In this document: in pieces, positions 1 to 10,070 of the stretch
Position numbering within the stretch: position 1 is the first letter of the stretch
Layout: every line of letters starts with the position of its first letter
Origin: Fennellomyces sp. T-0311
Lineage: Eukaryota > Mucoromycota > Mucoromycetes > Mucorales > Lichtheimiaceae
Direction: 5' to 3'
DNA length: 64,000 nt
Assembly: GCA_025266875.1 (NCBI GenBank)
Contig: JALLLT010000007.1
Location: forward strand, 1,240,001-1,304,000
Notes under the pieces: generated by a model
Told to the model about the DNA's origin: nothing
Database searches by the model: none
What the model saw: only the letters and a program-made list of their open reading frames with translations
Made by a program: the position numbers and the translations under genes

Positions 1-190
1 AAAATGCGATTTGATAAACAAAAAGCTATTTTCGTATTTTTTTTACTAAAACACATTCTTTATGTTCTCTTTTTAACACAGGCAAAATAGATTACGAAAC
101 TTTACAATGGGGATAATGGAAAGAAAAAAAAGGAAGCTGCAATTTGTTAGTTTTACACTTGTGGTTTGATGCAGGGGTGAGGGTATTTTT

Positions 191-2902
191 TTAATGGTTG
201 TGGAAGACAGAAAAGGGAACGGATCCACCAAAGGCTGCTGGGGATTGGAAGGGCGAAAAAAACGCCATATCGTTTGCTCCGGCAGTGCCTCCTGCTTCAC
301 TGTTGGCTCCAGCCATCCAAGGAGCAAGATACCCCATAGGCAATCCGCCCTCCGGGAACGATTGCTGAGGATGATGCGGTTGCTGTTGTTGATGCTGTCT
401 TTGCTGCTCGCGATTGATTTTACCCTGGATACGTTTACCGTAAGGTGTATTGCGGATGGCCGGAAGAAGTGGTCGAATACAATCGACCAGCTAATATGCC
501 AATAATCAGCAAACCTGCGTTACTATTTCAGCAATAATAATGTTTGTACCTTGGCACGTTGAGTAGGTTCAGCATAGTCCAACGCAGTTTGCACGACATA
601 GTTTGCGTACGAGTCCCGAAGTAGTTTTTCGAGCCGAGCACGATTAGCCATTTCCTCAATAAGGTGTCTTCGTGTATCAGCTTCAGCCACACGGATGCAC
701 TAAACGGCTTTTTGATTAAAAAATGACACATTTTTTTGATGAAAAATAAAATCCAAATGCACCTTTTCCATGACGTTCGAACTAAACTTTTGAACCGATA
801 GTGAACCGACATGACCAATGAATCGACGGATCAAAAGATCAGAAAAGTTCGCGTCTCCCAAATCCAAGACATATTGAACGACATAATTTCCAAAGGGGTC
901 TTGCACCAGTGTCAATGCGTGGTTGATAATCTCCGTAACGAGTTGAGCCTGGTTGAGGGAAGGTTTTAGCCTTAATTAGGGGTTTTGGGGGAGATTTTCT
1001 TTTACCTTTTGATTTTCGGCTGAATAGTCGATGCAGCGTTGCAGCACGCAGCAACCATGACGATGGGTGGCAACTTCTACACAGTTTGTACTGACTGCAT
1101 TATAGATAAATTGCTTATTGTCGGATGACAAACGATGAAGACAACGTTGAATAACATGATTGCCATTCAAGTCCTTTATCAACGTCACAACGTTAGGTGC
1201 CAATGCAACAACAACTCGGTCGATCTAGACTGCGTATGAGTATGCAAAGCATGGGCTTACACATTGCATTATACCTGTTCCGGAAGAGTGATAAATTCGA
1301 TCATTTTCTGGACAGCACGCGTGCCGTGCATGTTGAGTGATATATTCACCATATCGTGAGACACCTGCTCAACAATCAACGTGCGCTGATCGTCCGTGCA
1401 ATGTTCCATCAGTTTTTGGCATAGATAATTGCCAAACGGATCTAGAATACAAGACAACTATCAGTAAACTTGCATTTTCTTTACACGATTATTATTATAA
1501 TTTTTACCAGTCATGAGTTCCACAAAGTGTGGAAACACCTTTTCAAAAATGATATCCCGTTGATCATCTTTCTGCTCTTCCAGTTTACGCTGTAGGTATC
1601 GACAACCATACTGATCTTTGCAAAGGGTATAAATCTCGTTAAGAATGTCTTCAAAGCGAACGGATGCGAATCGGTCCTGGTCATTGTGTCGTCGAGGTGT
1701 TACAGGGGCCGACTGTTGGGATTTTTTCGAAGTGGGTGAAGGTGGAGTTGAGTTGGAGCTAGCATTGGATGATGGCGGCTGATTCATATGGCGCATCAGG
1801 TGGTTCAAGAGTAACGGGTTCATATTGGCATTGTTGCATGCAGCAGCTGCGGCTGCGGCTGCGGCTGCCGCGGCTGCAGAGGATGATGTAGGCGTCGTAT
1901 TACTTCCTTGCAAATGTGGATGTTGAAAAAAAGGATGGCCCATCAAGGAGGGAAGAAAGGGGGGTACCATCCCGTCTGCATACTGGTGTGGACTCACCAG
2001 ACCGCCGCCCTCTTGTTTTTGAAGCCGTGCTGTCTCCATACTCGACAACCGACGAGCTGCAGCCAGATCGGGATTCGAGTAAGAAGGTGTCAACCTGCTG
2101 CCTCTTGTACCGTCCACCAAATCCAATCGTTTGTTGGCAATAGCATATGGTACATCAACCGAATACTTTCGAAACAATTGTGATTGCATCATGTTGATGG
2201 GATCGCCACGTAACATGTTTTCGCCATTACCCCATTCGGACTGACTTGTTGAGGACGACGTGCTTTGCTATTTAATGTGAATGGTTAAAAAACAGGGGGT
2301 CAAAAGTTCTGGGGGGTATAAGGGCACTCACGAGGCACGGGTAACTCTCGCGACGGATCAGGGCCGGAAAGTGGTTGTGCGTGGCATCCAACGATCGCCG
2401 CATAAAGTTCGGATCGGTAGTTGCCATGCCACCTTGACGTCCTATATCTTGGCATTTTAGTAACTATGACAACTATGTTTATCAACCATATTTTTTGTAT
2501 AAACCTTCATCTGTAGGTGGAAAGAGGAACCTGTCGCTTGATTGAGGAGTAAACGCCGTGCTGTCCGGAAATATGCCACGCATCGATCTCGGGACAGGTC
2601 TCCTGAAAATTGTTACACGAAACCCATTGTTGCTCAGTTTTCTCTTTTTTTCTTACTTTTTTTTCGTTTGACACTTACTTTTCTAAAGGGTGCTGGTCAG
2701 AGAGGCTCAATCCCTCCATATCGGCCAACAAGTCCTGCTCGGACATGGCTGTCATGCTCCCATTAGTATAGGGAAGATCATGTTGAAGCCGGTCTGGCGA
2801 ACTGGGTGTTTGGCTCGTTGTTGTCGTGCTACTATTGTTGTTGGTGCTATTGTTATAGTGTCGACGGACATTGGTGGGTGTTGACTTGAAGGTATTATCC
2901 AT
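191..2902 (-). CDS. PUF4: Puf4-like Pumilio-family RNA-binding protein
   Basis: Cytoplasmic mRNA 3'UTR-binding regulator of the Pumilio family. At least seven exons; the first three are about 2902-2679, 2602-2505 and one ending near 2330, and their phases join cleanly. The N-terminus is low-complexity (Ser/Asn/Thr, Pro), with an alanine run encoded near 1839-1879. The C-terminal half is a Pum-HD: successive repeats show DQYGCRYLQRKL, DPFGNYLCQKLME, NMHGTRAVQKMIE, DLNGNHVIQRCL, HRHGCCVLQRCID, DPFGNYVVQYVLD, a SSNVMEK repeat and a final DSYANYVVQTALD. The order and wording match the yeast Puf4 subgroup better than Puf3. The protein ends with a Gln/Pro/Phe-rich tail after the repeats. The start at 2902 is the first ATG after stops in the purine-rich leader. 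Subgroup assignment is from family knowledge; membership of the PUF family is read directly. Confidence 0.9.
1839..1880 (-). repeat. GCN repeat encoding polyalanine in the PUF gene
   Basis: An imperfect GCN trinucleotide run encodes about 14 consecutive alanines in the linker before the Pum-HD. Codons are mixed (GCA/GCC/GCT), so it is partly stabilised against slippage. Confidence 0.8.
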
Positions 2903-4101
2903 ATTTTCTTTTTCTAAACCCCCAGGGCAAGAAAAGAACAAGTATATATAATATAAGAACAAAAATGAAAGAGGGCGAAAATAGAAAAAGAGCAAAAAGA
3001 GAAAGTAAAAAAAAGAGGAAGAAAGAAAGAAGATCCTTTATTTATGAGTAGCTGTTTTCTTTTCTTGCTTGTTACTTTGATGATTTGCCCTCTCCCCCCT
3101 TTCTTTCACCCCGCTCATCCTCCCTTTCACACTTGCCAAATTTTTTGGAAAAAAATCGTCGATAATAGATTTAGTCGAAATACAAATATACATGTGTGTT
3201 GAGTGCATTTCAAAGACTTACCTCACATATTTTGCATGTCGCATGACGACAAGCCTTAGCCTTTCTCTTCCTCCGCTTAAACTTTTCCGTCAACAGAAAA
3301 CAAAGTTTTATAACAGTAAGCCTCCCGTGACCTTTTGCGCCTCTTTTTTTTTTTTTAAAAAAAAAAGAACTTTATTTCTTTTTTCTTTCAGTTGGTCAGC
3401 TTAGTTCTATCTCGTACTAGAACGCTCTCATATCTCGAATACTCATAACGTAAACAAATTATAGGCTGCTTATATGTGTTTTCTTTTGCAGCGTTGTGGC
3501 ACATCAAATATTTGCTGCATGGGTAAGGAAGTAGTAGTTGTATAAACAAGTCCTCGTACATCTGTCTATACTACGGAGTATTGCCGATATTGCCGAAAGT
3601 ACTACCGATGATCGAAGTGACGTATATGGATATATAGTTTCCGTGAACTGTGTCCAAGCAAAGTAAGCTTTTCGGTGGCTGCCATTTTTTTTTAACCAGA
3701 AAAGTTGCAACGCATGCACCATATTCATTTTCATATATTGCAAGCACATAATTCACATGAAAGCAAAAAGAAAGAGTGCCTCTGTGGACATTCCATAAAA
3801 AAAGATCTGCATCATTAAAAATGCTGCGGCTCAAGAAAGTTGCTGCTTGTGCCGCAAGTTTGCCACTCAAACCGGAGGTTCGGATGTTAAGCATGCGGCA
3901 TGGTTCTGGTCACGCGACTTTTTGGCGATACTACACGATAAGTACACTCTTTCCAAAATTATTGTCGCACCGCGCTAGTTTCGTGGTCATAGCTTGAAAA
4001 AAGTGAGGCAGCAGATATGTACCCCTATATGAATGCGTTAGCTTTCTGATTCCGGAAGCGCTTTTCTTTATCGTTTTTTTGAAGTACATCAAATGATACA
4101 G
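2903..4101. other. Intergenic: PUF leader and promoter, no supported gene
   Basis: Upstream of the PUF start lies a purine/pyrimidine-asymmetric tract (about 2950-3130) typical of a promoter or leader, then AT-rich DNA with homopolymer runs near 3345-3375. Open frames here on both strands lack recognisable domains or consistent splicing. Confidence 0.5.
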
Positions 4102-4104
4102 TCA

Positions 4105-4265
4105 CACTGCAAATAATTTTGATGGTTAAAAGTGGTTAAAATGGTTAAACATAAGCTTTTTAACCACTTGTACTGCCACTTTTAGTAACTTAAGCGGTTA
4201 AAAAGCTTATGTTTAACCACTTCGAAAAATTATTCACCAAAATTCACCAAAAATTATTTGCAGTG
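4105..4265. mobile_element. MITE family A, complete copy (161 bp)
   Basis: Terminal inverted repeats read CACTGCAAATAATTTT at the left and its complement at the right. A 3-bp direct repeat TCA flanks the element (4102-4104 and 4266-4268). The interior is itself a long palindrome around AAGCTTATGTTTAACCAC, so the whole element can fold into one hairpin. There is no coding capacity. The copy at 31925-32096 shares ends and interior. A 3-bp target duplication with CAC-starting ends would suit a CACTA- or Harbinger-like donor; the superfamily is inference. Confidence 0.8.
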
Positions 4266-4597
4266 TCACTAGTATAGGAGAAATGTGCCTGTATACGGCA
4301 TACACCGATCAAACGAAATGATTTAAGGCGGATACTTGAGAAGGCCTTTAATGCACAGCAGCTAGGCTGGATCACTACCCAGTGTGCATTGGTTAACTTC
4401 TAATAGCTGTAGCTGAATTTCTTGTTTATCACATATGGTCTCTGGACGCTCCTTTCCTGCGTGTGGTTAACGAAGCTCGATCGTTGAACTTGCGAGTCCA
4501 TACTCGATCTTTGAGGGTGAAGGCGAGCGTAAAGATATATGGTGTAAGCTGTACTTGAAGTTAGGGTACAGCGTAGCGTACACAGAGAGTGGGCAAT

Positions 4598-4785
4598 CAC
4601 TGCAAATAATTTTCGGTTAGACGAAACTCAGATTGGTTAAGTCTGGTTATTGTTGGTTACCAAATGACCAAATTTAACAATTTTTTTTTGGTGAATGTTA
4701 TTTCTCAAAATTTGGTTAAACATGGTTAAAATATGTTAATCCCTGTAACTACTAATCACCCAGATTAACCCTTAGTAACCATCGT
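4598..4785. mobile_element. MITE family A, degenerate or one-ended copy
   Basis: Starts with the same CACTGCAAATAATTTT terminus, followed by GGTTA/TAACC-rich sequence like the interior of the complete copies. I find no matching right terminus, so the end coordinate is approximate. Confidence 0.5.
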
Positions 4786-5261
4786 TGTTATGCTGCTACG
4801 TTTTAGTATATGCACATCCATCTTTCTTTCTTATACCCATTTATTACAACACTATACTATCAAAGTGCACTGCTTCGCTTGAAACTTGTGATGTTCAACA
4901 ATTGGTAAAGACGAGACTCAAGCAATGACTGATTTATTTCGTATGTTGAATCATCACTTTAAATAATAAAAGTTTATACTCGAGGGGTTGAATCATTGAC
5001 ATGTTTGTAAGGCACATGAACCGCTGTGCTAACTAGGGTTATGTGGGTTTCACTAGGATACCCAAGATTATTATGAGGAACGCATGTCAAGTACAGGGAT
5101 GTGGCTGCAGATCGGAAAATTAAGTAACCTGTTGTCAATAAGCGAACAAGGGTGAATGATGCATAAGCCATAATCATATTGTGGATACAACAAAGCTGCG
5201 AGGGAAGCCTTCCGAACTCTACAAAATCATCATCAACGAACATACAAAGCCAAGTGTGTCT

Positions 5262-5976
5262 TACCTTATCTGGGCTGAATTGTGGATCTCCCAAGTACTT
5301 GTTTATCCATTCAATGATATCATTAGCTGGTATGTAACTGATATTCATTTCGTTGAGCAGCATGATTAGCTCGAGGCCTTTTTCTGTTGCAAAAGATATT
5401 TCACTGTTGGTTGGCAACGAGATTGATACGTGAATGCCATCACCAGGTTTTTTTTTTGTTGTTGTAATATTTCGTCTGGATAGGATTTCGAAGTTTGTAT
5501 CGTCAATATCTTCATCGTCGCTGCTGTCATCCTCCTTACTACTGTTCTTATCGTCGCTGCTACTGCCATCTCTACTAATACTGCTCTCATCATCTCTGTT
5601 GCTGTCATCCTTACTGCTTTCGCTATTGTCATAAGTGGGTATGTGGTTACTGTTGGTCGGATCAATACTTGGAGCAGTGTGTATATTATGACTAGTAACA
5701 TATAATAAGTTAAGGAAGCCTTTACGTGCTATTATCCACGAGTTACCAATAGCTATCGTTAATGCAGCGCCGTTTACGTGGTTGAAGTTCAGTACTTATG
5801 AGATTTTGAGCTTGACCATCGATCGTAGTTTCATCCAAATTTATGGAGCCATTATTGGATTGCGTGTGGCACTCTTTCCGATGCTTTTTCCAGTTTTTGT
5901 CACTGAGCCATTGTTTGCAGCAGTAGCGTATCTTTTTAACGTGCTTTTGTGGACTTGGACACCCAGTAAGGTCGCA
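5262..5976 (-). pseudogene. N-terminal part of a possible CACTA-like (TNP2/Plavaka-type) transposase
   Basis: Two minus-strand open segments join across an intron (donor GTAACT near 5742, acceptor ACTAG near 5693) without breaking frame. The first holds a zinc-finger-like cluster starting CDLTGC and ending HRKECH. It is followed by a Ser/Asp/Lys-rich acidic linker (about 5520-5640). A helical segment containing LELIMLLNEMNISYIP and IIEWINKYL ends at a GTAAGA donor near 5262. This order (finger, acidic linker, helical segment) resembles the N-terminus of Mucorales TNP2-type transposase proteins. No catalytic domain follows, so I read it as a remnant. The family call is inference from architecture; it could be an independent regulatory protein. 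Confidence 0.4.
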
Positions 5977-6093
5977 TTAAAATTTTTTTCAAGTCCTGTT
6001 TACTTTGCTCCTTAGCTTTTATCAATTAACATGGTATTGCATCGTTTTTATAATCTATATTAATGATGCCAATTTATTTAATATATTCCAAAG

Positions 6094-6986
6094 CAATGAA
6101 AATGATACTGACCGCGCCTCCCTTGAACAACTCTTGGAGTTGAATCAAGCGTGTTTAAACAAATTAAACACCAAAATGGCTGCCTTCAGTGGAACTGGAG
6201 CGACACAATGGCCAATGGCGACATGAGCATACAATCAGGAAGGCAGTTCAGAAAAGAGGTGGCACCGGTACCCAAAAAAAGGATAAGGCGAGTGTCTTGA
6301 AATTCATCGCGTTCGAGATGAACCAAACCGGTGATTCGACGCTTACTGCCTTTGACCCCGAGGTTGATAAAGCATACAACACGATAGTCGGATGGATCAA
6401 GCAGAAAAAAATCGTTGCAACTTGCAAGACAGAAGTTGGTATCGACCTAACTCTTTGTGAAAAGAACTTGCTGATGGAGTATATCGTGCAACAATGCTGG
6501 CGTAACAATGCAAAGTACTTGAGTGGTCAGGGCGAATCAGCAGCGGTGCCCCGTTCAAGAAAGCTATTGGAAAGGTATGAATACATCACTGTTATAAACG
6601 GACATTAAGTATTTGATTATTTAGATGTAAGTCGAATGTTGTATACAGGTATTGTTTCACTTCTTTTATGACCTTCGTAGTGCCCACTTGCTACTCTTAT
6701 TGTATAGTACACAGTGTGAATCGGACGGCAACCAGGAGTTAGGGTATGTCTATGTTTTTTGTTTATCATTCTGATACTGATTTTTCATCTTCATAGTGCT
6801 ACTGCTACTCCACTGAACAAAGGTGACGACAGTCAAGATTCTTCCTTCCAGCCTGCAAGTAAGAAAAAGCGCAAGGTGGATACTGAGAAACCCAAGAAGC
6901 ACAAGAAGCACAAGGATGGTGACCACCCGGAAGCTAAGAAGTACCGACCAAAGAAGTCGAAAGGGACGAAGAAATCAAAGCGCTAA
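6094..6986 (+). CDS. Unrecognised basic, probably nuclear protein
   Basis: Exon-like segments join in phase: a short helical piece (LEQLLELNQACLNKLN) with an ATG at 6176; a main exon to about 6572 with VDKAYNTIVGWIKQKK and LLMEYIVQQCWRNNAKYL; and a last exon from about 6797 to the stop at 6986. The tail is extremely basic, with KKKRKVD (a classical SV40-type nuclear localisation motif) and repeated KKHKKHK. The first two splice sites are my inference, so the 5' end is uncertain. It is divergent from the transposase-like remnant at 5262-5976, with under 150 bp between them, so it may be an accessory product of the same element. I recognise no domain in it. Confidence 0.45.
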
Positions 6987-7239
6987 GGGTTTGTTGGGTA
7001 CGATATCACAAGTAAGCCTTATGTACATGAGTTATCGAATGATACTCAGTATGTTCTTTTTATCAGTTTATGATGAATGCAAATGATACACAAATTAGTT
7101 CAAAAGTCTACCTTCAAAGTCATATAGGAATTAGCTGAACCAGAGATGTCCGCATATGAATACTCTTCATGTAATACGGTGCTTGTGGTAGGCTGTGCCT
7201 GTAGCCATGCCAGTATACAATAAAGATATCCGTTTTTAT

Positions 7240-7523
7240 AAACAATTTTGGTTATTACTGCGGTGTCAAATGGTGAAAAATAGTTACTTTTGGTTAAAGG
7301 GCGCCAGTTTGAGTTAAAATAAAGCGGTCAAAAGTGGTTAATCACTATATGGTATCGGTGAATATCGGTCAGGACTATTGGTTACTTTTAGTTACTTTTG
7401 GTTAAATGGTGGTGACTGGAGCGGTTAAAATTGGTCAAAAGGCTTATATTTAACCACCTTAAATTCGGTTACGACTGCTAACCGTTTATTAACCGTTTTT
7501 CACCCTCAAAATTTTTTGCAGTG
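7240..7523. mobile_element. MITE family A-like relic
   Basis: The right end reads AAAATTTTTTGCAGTG, the family A terminus. The interior is full of GGTTA/TAACC motifs and GGTTAAA repeats like the other copies. The left terminus is eroded, so the left boundary is approximate. Confidence 0.5.
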
Positions 7524-9256
7524 ATATTAATATGTACTGGCAGCTGGAGATGCACTTGGACAACGAATGCACAGTAATGGTCTGTACTGAACATAAACCT
7601 GTCATTCACTTACCTCCAGATCAAGCACAACAAGCGGCAAATATGGGAGCCTGCCAACCATGGAATGCAGAGGACAGTATATTTCATGCGGTGCCGTTCG
7701 TAAAGTTGGATCGCTCAACAATATAATTTATCCTCTTGTGCATCCGATAAGCATTTTGCGATCATGGTTATGACGTTCTGGTCCTTCTAATTATGGGTTT
7801 TCTAGTATATTTGTTCTGGATCTGCTTAGCGGGAAGGAAAAAGCAATGATATTTCGTGGTTATTATCAACCTGTCATACGTGAGAAACCGCTTCGTTTTT
7901 ATTCCAGTAGTTAAAGAGTAAGAAAATGCTTTATCCAGAGCTGTTAATACAACCAGATAAAAAGTGGTGCGTATCGTCGTCAGACATATCGGCTAAGCCG
8001 CAGTGCTTCTTTCTGAGTATTTCACGCTGTCCCTGTGTACACGACACATTTTCTTGTGCTTAGTCCAAACAATCAAGCAGATATTTGATTGCTTAACAGG
8101 TATGATGTTATTTTTCTGACAGAGTTGATGTGTCTATCATCTCGGGTTGCTTTCCATTCCCTTCCTTGTTTTACTTTTGAAATCCACAATCGTACTTTTT
8201 TATAGCACGGAGAAGATGGAGAAGCCCGCCCAATTTCAATTACAACTTCACGTGAAGCATAGATCATCAGCACGTTCAGTTAATGAAACCTTGTTGCCGA
8301 CGTTTTGTTAGCAGACAAAAATAGTAGAATGTCTTCTTTATAGAAAAATTGGAGGTAGCTAAATATATCCGGTACAGCGACAAAAGGCTTTTTTAACAGC
8401 AGGTATGTATCGTATGTAATATAAGCGCAGCGGGATACTATACAGACGCGAGAAAGGGAAAGAATGAAAATGAGTTACACCTAGGTAGGGTTATAATGAT
8501 GGATATCTTAACGAGGCCATATTCGCTACAGAGTTGTAAAGCGCAAACTTACTACTTTTGATTAAATATGTGGCAAAAATTATTTGAGCACAGACATTTT
8601 GTGAGTAACAAGGATAGCTACTTTTGACATTGTAAAAGAAGACATATCTGCTATATACGACCGTACGCTATAGATTATGTACATCGCTAAACTGAGCTGC
8701 ATGTAGTAATACTCGTGACTAAACCGATGCCCTTCAATCAATTGCGTAGATGTGCGTAACTTTTGATGTATTTCATTATGCAGTGACACGCGATTCATTA
8801 AGTGCCAACCGGCATCTTTTATTTGTCCATACCCGTTATAACTAGTATATGTCGTCGCACGACCGCTGACGGATCGCCTGAAAGATGCTTACGGTTTAAC
8901 ACATAACAATGAAATGAGGGCTATATTGCCCGATCCCGTTTTGGGAAGGCAAACAAAGGGAGTCACTAGCGACGCATTAAAATGATTGCAGTTTCTTTTA
9001 TTATAAGAATATAAAGATTTTTGGTCTACCAGAAAGCTAATAACGTGTGCTATATGGGGCAATAATAATATACAGCCGGTATGGGAGCCTTCTGTATATT
9101 TCATATGTAAAGCTGATACGAGCGACGTACCAAAAAAATGTTACACACTCTCTGTGCCACAAATGGACGAGCAGCGCACCAAACTGTTGTGCATACTGCG
9201 CCTAGGATGAGCCACCGAGCAAAGGTTTAGAAATGAATTGCGCAGCATTAGAAAAG
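7524..9256. other. Intergenic: no supported gene
   Basis: AT-rich DNA with many short open frames on both strands. None shows a domain, consistent splice phasing or extended codon bias. Nothing further can be supported. Confidence 0.5.
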
Positions 9257-9257
9257 C

Positions 9258-9265
9258 TATAAAAG
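9258..9265 (+). promoter_or_regulatory. TATA-like box upstream of the FAR1-like fragment
   Basis: TATAAAAG lies 27 nt before the ATG at 9292, a position compatible with a core promoter, though close to the start codon. Confidence 0.3.
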
Positions 9266-9291
9266 CACTCTAACCACGCATAGATGGATTA

Positions 9292-9820
9292 ATGCCGTTA
9301 TTCGCATCTTCTCTACAAATGTCTAAAAACTACAACGACGCCTTGCCTCTCGACACAACTGTATCATTGCTTTATGACGCCGAAAACGATCTACTCGACG
9401 AAATTAAGGTGTTTGCTTCAAAAGAGGGATTTGAAGTATCCAAAGTGAACGGTAAACCCAATGACTTCAATTTTGTTTGCTGCAAACATCCTCAAGCTTC
9501 CAATCCTGTGGTTCATGACGATGGTGACACCTACGTTTGCAAGAATGGTGTGGTCAAGAGGTATACACAAAACTAAACGCGAGACAAAGGATTGCCCATG
9601 GAAGGTTTACATCAGCAAGACGAAAAAGAGTAGGAACAAGTGGAAGGTTACAGACACGTCGTTTCAAGCCTCAAAGAGCACAGCCATAAATCAGAGACAG
9701 GAGCAACCAATATCTATGTCTCTTACAGATGAGGAAACCGTACTGGTGCCACACAAGTACCCATTATTCAGGATGCTCAAAATGATATTTCCCCAGCCCA
9801 GACCTTGTTGCTTAGACTAA
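9292..9820 (+). pseudogene. FAR1/MULE-type DNA-binding domain fragment, frameshifted
   Basis: The first frame (9292-9576) holds FASKEGFEVSKVNG and FVCCKHP and ends at a stop after GVVKRYTQN. The +1 frame resumes at once with KRETKDCPWKVYISK and RNKWKVTDTSFQ. Read together they give the core of a FAR1-like (WRKY-GCM1 fold) zinc domain: an aromatic-rich beta strand, a Cys pair, a basic strand before CPW, and KWKVT. Such domains are the N-terminal DNA-binding part of MULE transposases and proteins derived from them. No intron explains the frame change, since there is no acceptor within reach, and no transposase core follows. It is probably a decayed MULE relic. The expected terminal His-x-His is not evident. 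Confidence 0.5.
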
Positions 9821-10070
9821 CAAGAACTAAAAATATTTATGATAGAAAGGACTTTATGTAGATAAAAATTTAATGTTGGGAAGAACTTGTGCTCTAACGA
9901 TCATTCTACCGCTCTATTTATACCTTTAGCTAAGAGAATATCATTTTCCAACTGATTTCTTATCCCTAGCAAAATATCATCAGTTAAAAATGCTTGACGG
10001 CAGGATCCTTTCTTCCGTACAATAATTTTATATGGAGGCTGGACCAATAGAATTCAGTATTACCATCTTA

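Noticed and set aside
3571..3894. 107-codon minus-strand open frame upstream of PUF
   Set aside because: Some protein-like patches, but no start context, splice partner or recognisable motif.
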